64,000 bases of DNA from assembly GCA_965198495.1 (NCBI GenBank), contig CBDAPL010000001.1, forward strand, positions 3,348,001-3,412,000, written 5' to 3'. The stretch comes from RH-AL1 sp965198495 (GTDB lineage Bacteria; Pseudomonadota; Alphaproteobacteria; Rhizobiales; Beijerinckiaceae). Shown here piece by piece: positions 60,305 to 64,000 of the stretch (positions are counted from its first letter, which is position 1; every line of letters begins with the position of its first letter). Made by a program: the position numbers and the translations under genes. The notes under the pieces were generated by a model. That model searched no databases, was not told where the DNA came from, and saw only the letters and a list, made by a program, of their open reading frames with translations.

Positions 60305-61651
60305 CTATTTCTTGGCCTGCTCCTCCGGCGGCTTCGCCTTGACCTTGACCTTCTGGTGCTCGGCAAGATCGATGGGCGGGCTCACGATGACCTGCTCGCC
60401 GCCGTTCAGCCCATCACGCAGTTCGACCGTCTTGCCGAAATCCCGATAGATCGCGACGCTCTGGAGGTGCGCCTCGTCGTCCTGCACGGTGGCGACCTGA
60501 AGCCCGTGCTGATTGAAGATCAGGGCCTCGGCCGGTAGAACGACGTTGGGCTTGTCGCGCGGGAGGTGGAACGTCACGTTGACGAACGCGCCCGGCCGCA
60601 GCGCGCCCTTCGGATTGGCGACGTCGACCTCGGTGTTGAGGACGCGCGAGGAGTTCTGAAGCGCGACTGAACTGCGGGCGATCTTGCCGGAAAACACCCT
60701 TGTCGGCAGCTGCGGCTCGGTGACGTCGGCGGTGAGCCCGTCCTTGATCTCCAGCGCGCTCGTCTGCGGCACGTTGACAGCGACGCGAAGCACCAGGTCG
60801 TTGGCGACGGTGAACAGGGGCGCGCCGGTCTGCGTGTCGGCATTGACGAGGTCGCCGACATCGATGCCGCGCGTCGTGACGATCCCGTCGAAAGGCGCGC
60901 GGACCTGCTCGAAGGCCGTCAGCGCCACCAGGCGTTCGACCGTTGCCTGCTGCGCCTGGACATTGGCGGCGGCGACCTTGATCCCGGCCTGCGCGGTCTC
61001 GACGGACGCCTGCTGCGAAGTCACCTGCGTCTGCTGGTTGTCGTTGTTCTGGACCGTCTCGTAGCCCTGCTGCGTCAGCTTGTTCGTGCGCTTGAAGGTG
61101 ACGTTGGCGAGGTTGAGGTTGGCCTTGGCCTGATCGAGCGAGGCTTGCGCCTGAGCCTGAGCGGCCTGCGTCTGGGCCAATTGCCCGCGCGCCTGCGCGA
61201 GCTGCTGGTCGAGATCGGGCGCGGCGATGCGGATGAGCAGATCGCCCTTCTTCACGCGCGAGCCGATATCGACGCGACGCTCGGCGATATAGCCGGTCGC
61301 GCGCGGGTAGATCGTCGCCTGGTCGAACGGCTCGGTCTGCCCCGGCAGGATGAGCTGGATCGGATCCATCTCGGATTTGGCCGTGATCGTCTGGACCTCG
61401 GGCACGAAGTCCGCGGCCTCCTTCTGCGTGTTCGTCGCCTCCTCGTAGGTCTCGAAATGCTCGTACCCGCCATAGGCGAGAAGGGCGAGAATCACCAGGA
61501 GAGCGATGAAGAACACGCGCTTGCGCGGCAGCGGCGGCGGATCCTTCTCGGCGTCGGCGACGCTCTTGCTCGGGGCGAAGTTTTCGTCCGACGCCGGTGC
61601 CTCGCCTGTGAGGTTCGCGGTCCTGTCCTCGTCGATGTTCGACTTGGTCAT
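60305..61651 (-). CDS. RND efflux periplasmic adaptor subunit (HlyD/MFP family)
   Basis: The 448-residue product has a short cytoplasmic tail, one N-terminal membrane helix ('VFFIALLVILALLAYGGY'), then a membrane-fusion-protein layout: barrel-sandwich half 'YPRATGYIAERRVDIGSRVKKGD', a long Ala/Gln-rich coiled hairpin (about residues 150-240), the second half 'VRAPFDGIVTTRGIDVGDLV' and a beta-barrel domain 'GALRPGAFVNVTFHLPR'. It links the RND permease to an outer-membrane channel. The ATG overlaps the permease stop by four bases. No outer-membrane channel gene is present downstream. Confidence 0.93.
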   Translation of the reverse strand: MTKSNIDEDRTANLTGEAPASDENFAPSKSVADAEKDPPPLPRKRVFFIALLVILALLAYGGYEHFETYEEATNTQKEAADFVPEVQTITAKSEMDPIQLILPGQTEPFDQATIYPRATGYIAERRVDIGSRVKKGDLLIRIAAPDLDQQLAQARGQLAQTQAAQAQAQASLDQAKANLNLANVTFKRTNKLTQQGYETVQNNDNQQTQVTSQQASVETAQAGIKVAAANVQAQQATVERLVALTAFEQVRAPFDGIVTTRGIDVGDLVNADTQTGAPLFTVANDLVLRVAVNVPQTSALEIKDGLTADVTEPQLPTRVFSGKIARSSVALQNSSRVLNTEVDVANPKGALRPGAFVNVTFHLPRDKPNVVLPAEALIFNQHGLQVATVQDDEAHLQSVAIYRDFGKTVELRDGLNGGEQVIVSPPIDLAEHQKVKVKAKPPEEQAKK

Positions 61652-64000
61652 ATGTAATCCTCGACCGGTTTCGCTTCGCCCCGGCGCAGCACGCTGTAAA
61701 GGAAAGGAACGAAAAGAAGGGTCGAACAGGTTCCCACCGCCACGCCGCCAAGCACGGCGCGGGCCAAGGCGGCGTTCTGCTCGCTTCCCTCACCGATGCC
61801 GATGGCCATCGGCAGCAGGCCGACGAACATGGCGCCGGCTGTCATCAGCACCGGGCGGAGCCGGGTCGCGCCCGCCTCGATGGCGGCCTCGACCGCGCTG
61901 CAGCCCGTCGCCTCGCGGTGCTCGCGAGCGAAGGTGACGAGCAGGATCGAGTTGGCGGAGGCCACGCCGACGCTCATGATCGCGCCGAACAGCGAAGGGA
62001 TCGAGAACGCCGTCTGCGTGATGAACAGGCTCATGACGATGCCGCAGAAGGCCAGCGGCAAGGCGCAGAGCACGACGAAGGGATCGCCCCAGCTCTGATA
62101 GTTGATGACCATCAGGAGGTAGACGGCGATGACCGAGATCATCAGGCCGACGCCGATGTTGAAGAAGGCGTCCTGCATCTGCTGGATCTGACCGCGCACG
62201 GCGATATTGTCAGGCGCGGGCAGGCTTTTCTGCTCTTCCGCCATGATCTGGTCGATCGCCGTCTTGACCGACCCGAGGTCGCGGTCCTGGACGTTGGCGA
62301 AGACGTCGTAGACCGGCTGCGCGTTGAGATGGTTGACGACCGTCTGCTCGGCCTGCCGATTGAGATGCGCGATCGAGTCCAGCATCGTGATGATGCCGGG
62401 GTCGTTCGTCCCGTTGGCGGAGACGAAGATCGGTGTCGTCTTGATGTCCGCCAGCGTGTCGTTGCGGTACTCCGGCGTCTGCACCCAAAGCTGGTAGGGG
62501 ATGCCGGTCTTCGGGTCGGCCCAGAAGTTCGGCGTCACCTGGAAGCTGCCCGACAGCGAGATGTTCATCGCGCTGGCGATCTGCTGCGTGTTGATGCCGA
62601 TCTCGCTCGCCATCTGACGGTCGATCGTCCCGAAGAACTCCGGCGCGTCGACGATCTGCTGGAGGTGCACGTCGACCGCGCCCTTCACGAGGCGCAGCTT
62701 GCGGACGATCTTGTTGGCGGCCTCGAGATCCTGCGCCTGATGGCGGCCGGTGACCTGGATGTCGACCGCCGTGATCGTGCCGAAATCCAGGATCTGGGTG
62801 ATCATGTCCGACGGCTGGAAGTAGAAGATGGTATCAGGGAAGGCCTTGCGAAGGCTCTTGCGCAGCGCGCGCTGATAGACGGCGGTCGGCGCGCGCGAGA
62901 CGTCCTTGAGCTGAATGAGCATCTGGCCGTCGTTGTAGCCGACGAAAGAGCCGTCGCCGAAGGCGTAATTGTAGTTGATCGACGGCAGGCCGACGTTGTC
63001 GAGGATGAGCTCGATCTTGCCGGGAATCGTCTGTTTGACGACCTTCTCGATCGCCACGAAACGCTCTTCCGTCGATTCGAGCCGCGTCCCGGAGGGCGCG
63101 CGCACGTGCAAGGTCATCTGCCCGGAATCGATTTGCGGGAAATAGTCCTCGCCGACGAACATGAAGAGCACGCCGGCGGTCGCGAAGACGCATCCGACCA
63201 CGAGCAGCGTCACGACGCGATGGCGGACCGTGGCGTGGATCAGGCCGAGATAGCCGAGCTGGAACCTGGCGAAGCCGCGCTCGAAACTGTCCTGGAAGCG
63301 GGCGACCAGCCCCTTCTTCTTGCCGCCAACATGGCTGTTGCCGTCGTTTTGCCCGTGGTGCGACCCGTTGGGGCCGAAGCGCTGATCGAACTCCTTCTCG
63401 ACCAGGATGTCGATGAGGATCGGCACGATCGTCCGCGACAGGACGTAGGAGGTCAGCATCGCGAAGACGACGGCGTAGGCCTGCGGCGTGAACAGGTATT
63501 TCGCCGTGTCGGTCAGGAACAGCACGCTGACGAAGGCCGAGCAGATCGCGAGGGTCGAGATCAGCGCCGGCTTGGCGATGCCGGCGGCGCCCTCGACCAC
63601 CGACTTGCGGAACCCGTGCCCCTCCTCCATCAGGCGGTAGGTGTTCTCGACCGCGACGGTCGCGTCGTCGACGAGGATGCCGACGGCGAGCGCGAGGCCG
63701 CCGAGCGTCATCACGTTGATGGTCTCGCCGATCAGCGAGAGGATCGAGAGCGACGTCAGGATCGAGAGCGGGATCGAGACCAGCACGACCAGGGTCGAGC
63801 GCCAGGATCCAAGGAAGATGAAGATCGTGAGGCCGGTGAGCGCGGCGGCGGTCAACGCCTCGCGGATGACGTCGGAGATCGCGTTCGACACGAAGACGGA
63901 CTGGTCGAACAAAGGCGTGACGGACACGCCCTTCGGCGCCGCCGCCCGGATCACCGGCATCAGGCTCTTCACCGAATCGACGACGGTCAGCGTCGACGCG
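61648..64000 (-). CDS. RND-family efflux permease (N-terminal part outside window)
   Basis: The frame is open to the right window edge, so the start lies beyond base 64000. The visible 783 or so residues cover the C-terminal three quarters of an AcrB/MdtC-like transporter: helices 'GLTIFIFLGSWRSTLVVLVSIPLS', the proton-relay region 'VMTLGGLALAVGILVDDATVAVENTYRLME', the large second periplasmic loop, and C-terminal helices with 'IIMSVGVASANSILL' type motif followed by 'RLRPVLMTAGAMFVGLLPMAIG'. A His/Gly-rich loop ('NGSHHGQNDGNSHVGGK') is a local oddity. Encoded upstream of its adaptor (order permease then adaptor, less common). Confidence 0.94.
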   Translation of the reverse strand, partial: ASTLTVVDSVKSLMPVIRAAAPKGVSVTPLFDQSVFVSNAISDVIREALTAAALTGLTIFIFLGSWRSTLVVLVSIPLSILTSLSILSLIGETINVMTLGGLALAVGILVDDATVAVENTYRLMEEGHGFRKSVVEGAAGIAKPALISTLAICSAFVSVLFLTDTAKYLFTPQAYAVVFAMLTSYVLSRTIVPILIDILVEKEFDQRFGPNGSHHGQNDGNSHVGGKKKGLVARFQDSFERGFARFQLGYLGLIHATVRHRVVTLLVVGCVFATAGVLFMFVGEDYFPQIDSGQMTLHVRAPSGTRLESTEERFVAIEKVVKQTIPGKIELILDNVGLPSINYNYAFGDGSFVGYNDGQMLIQLKDVSRAPTAVYQRALRKSLRKAFPDTIFYFQPSDMITQILDFGTITAVDIQVTGRHQAQDLEAANKIVRKLRLVKGAVDVHLQQIVDAPEFFGTIDRQMASEIGINTQQIASAMNISLSGSFQVTPNFWADPKTGIPYQLWVQTPEYRNDTLADIKTTPIFVSANGTNDPGIITMLDSIAHLNRQAEQTVVNHLNAQPVYDVFANVQDRDLGSVKTAIDQIMAEEQKSLPAPDNIAVRGQIQQMQDAFFNIGVGLMISVIAVYLLMVINYQSWGDPFVVLCALPLAFCGIVMSLFITQTAFSIPSLFGAIMSVGVASANSILLVTFAREHREATGCSAVEAAIEAGATRLRPVLMTAGAMFVGLLPMAIGIGEGSEQNAALARAVLGGVAVGTCSTLLFVPFLYSVLRRGEAKPVEDYI

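Overview
This is 64 kb of a GC-rich alphaproteobacterial chromosome, most likely from the Hyphomicrobiales (Rhizobiales). Supporting signs are the hisD / UPF0262 / low-molecular-weight phosphatase trio, a near-complete TCA block (sucD-sucA-sucB-lpd, acnA, sdhCDAB) with acnA divergent from ccmAB, a phasin, a TPP-controlled thiOSGE operon, poxvirus-type topoisomerase IB and the ligase/exonuclease DNA-repair pair. A finer assignment (for example Beijerinckiaceae-like) is only a guess. No rRNA, tRNA, phage, IS element or CRISPR array was seen.

Layout. 1-7.5 kb: end of a YyaL/DUF255 protein carrying a DsbD-alpha domain, a RelB/YafQ-type toxin-antitoxin pair, hisD with UPF0262 and phosphatase genes, an MFS transporter, a small membrane protein, a secreted DUF4424-like protein and a TrmO-like gene. 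7.5-14.1 kb: a 21-nt minisatellite, lactate permease, ogt, an aldo/keto reductase divergent from a LysR regulator with a candidate operator, a hexapeptide acyltransferase and a YafK-like L,D-transpeptidase lipoprotein. 14.1-16.4 kb: an AT-richer accessory patch with a methyltransferase and a GT61 glycosyltransferase broken by a frameshift. 16.4-22.1 kb: accA, two small genes, topoisomerase IB, a TPP riboswitch and thiO-thiS-thiG-thiE. 22.2-30.8 kb: HNH nuclease, aminotransferase, zwf, a secreted hydrolase, a phasin, a SixA-like phosphatase, secreted and TPR proteins and rpsU. 31.1-38.4 kb: sucD, a Pmp3-like small gene, sucA, sucB, a palindromic mosaic repeat and lpd. 38.5-48.2 kb: Uma2, DNA ligase with MBL exonuclease, small secreted proteins, a methyltransferase, a sulfite-oxidase-like enzyme, a CLC channel and an ABC-2 exporter. 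48.3-56.1 kb: acnA divergent from ccmAB, a processive GT2 and rfbC-rfbB. 56.3-64 kb: sdhC-sdhD-sdhA-vapD-sdhB and an RND efflux permease/adaptor operon that runs off the right edge.

Metabolically the window joins lactate uptake and oxidative pentose phosphate entry (zwf) to the TCA cycle and the respiratory chain, with thiamine synthesis supplying the cofactor of 2-oxoglutarate dehydrogenase. Envelope and export functions (GT2, rfbBC, L,D-transpeptidase, ABC-2, RND) fill much of the rest.

The most unusual observations are: (i) a VapD ribonuclease-like gene (Cas2-like fold) translated from inside the sdh operon between sdhA and sdhB; (ii) a palindromic mosaic repeat present between sucB and lpd and, in diverged form, inserted in frame within CcmA; (iii) several short in-frame tandem repeats, including one that makes four copies of the thiO GTG start region; (iv) a textbook intrinsic-terminator hairpin with a T7 tract inside the conserved 5' coding region of the MBL exonuclease; (v) sucD without an adjacent sucC; and (vi) a frameshifted GT61 gene in an AT-richer patch.
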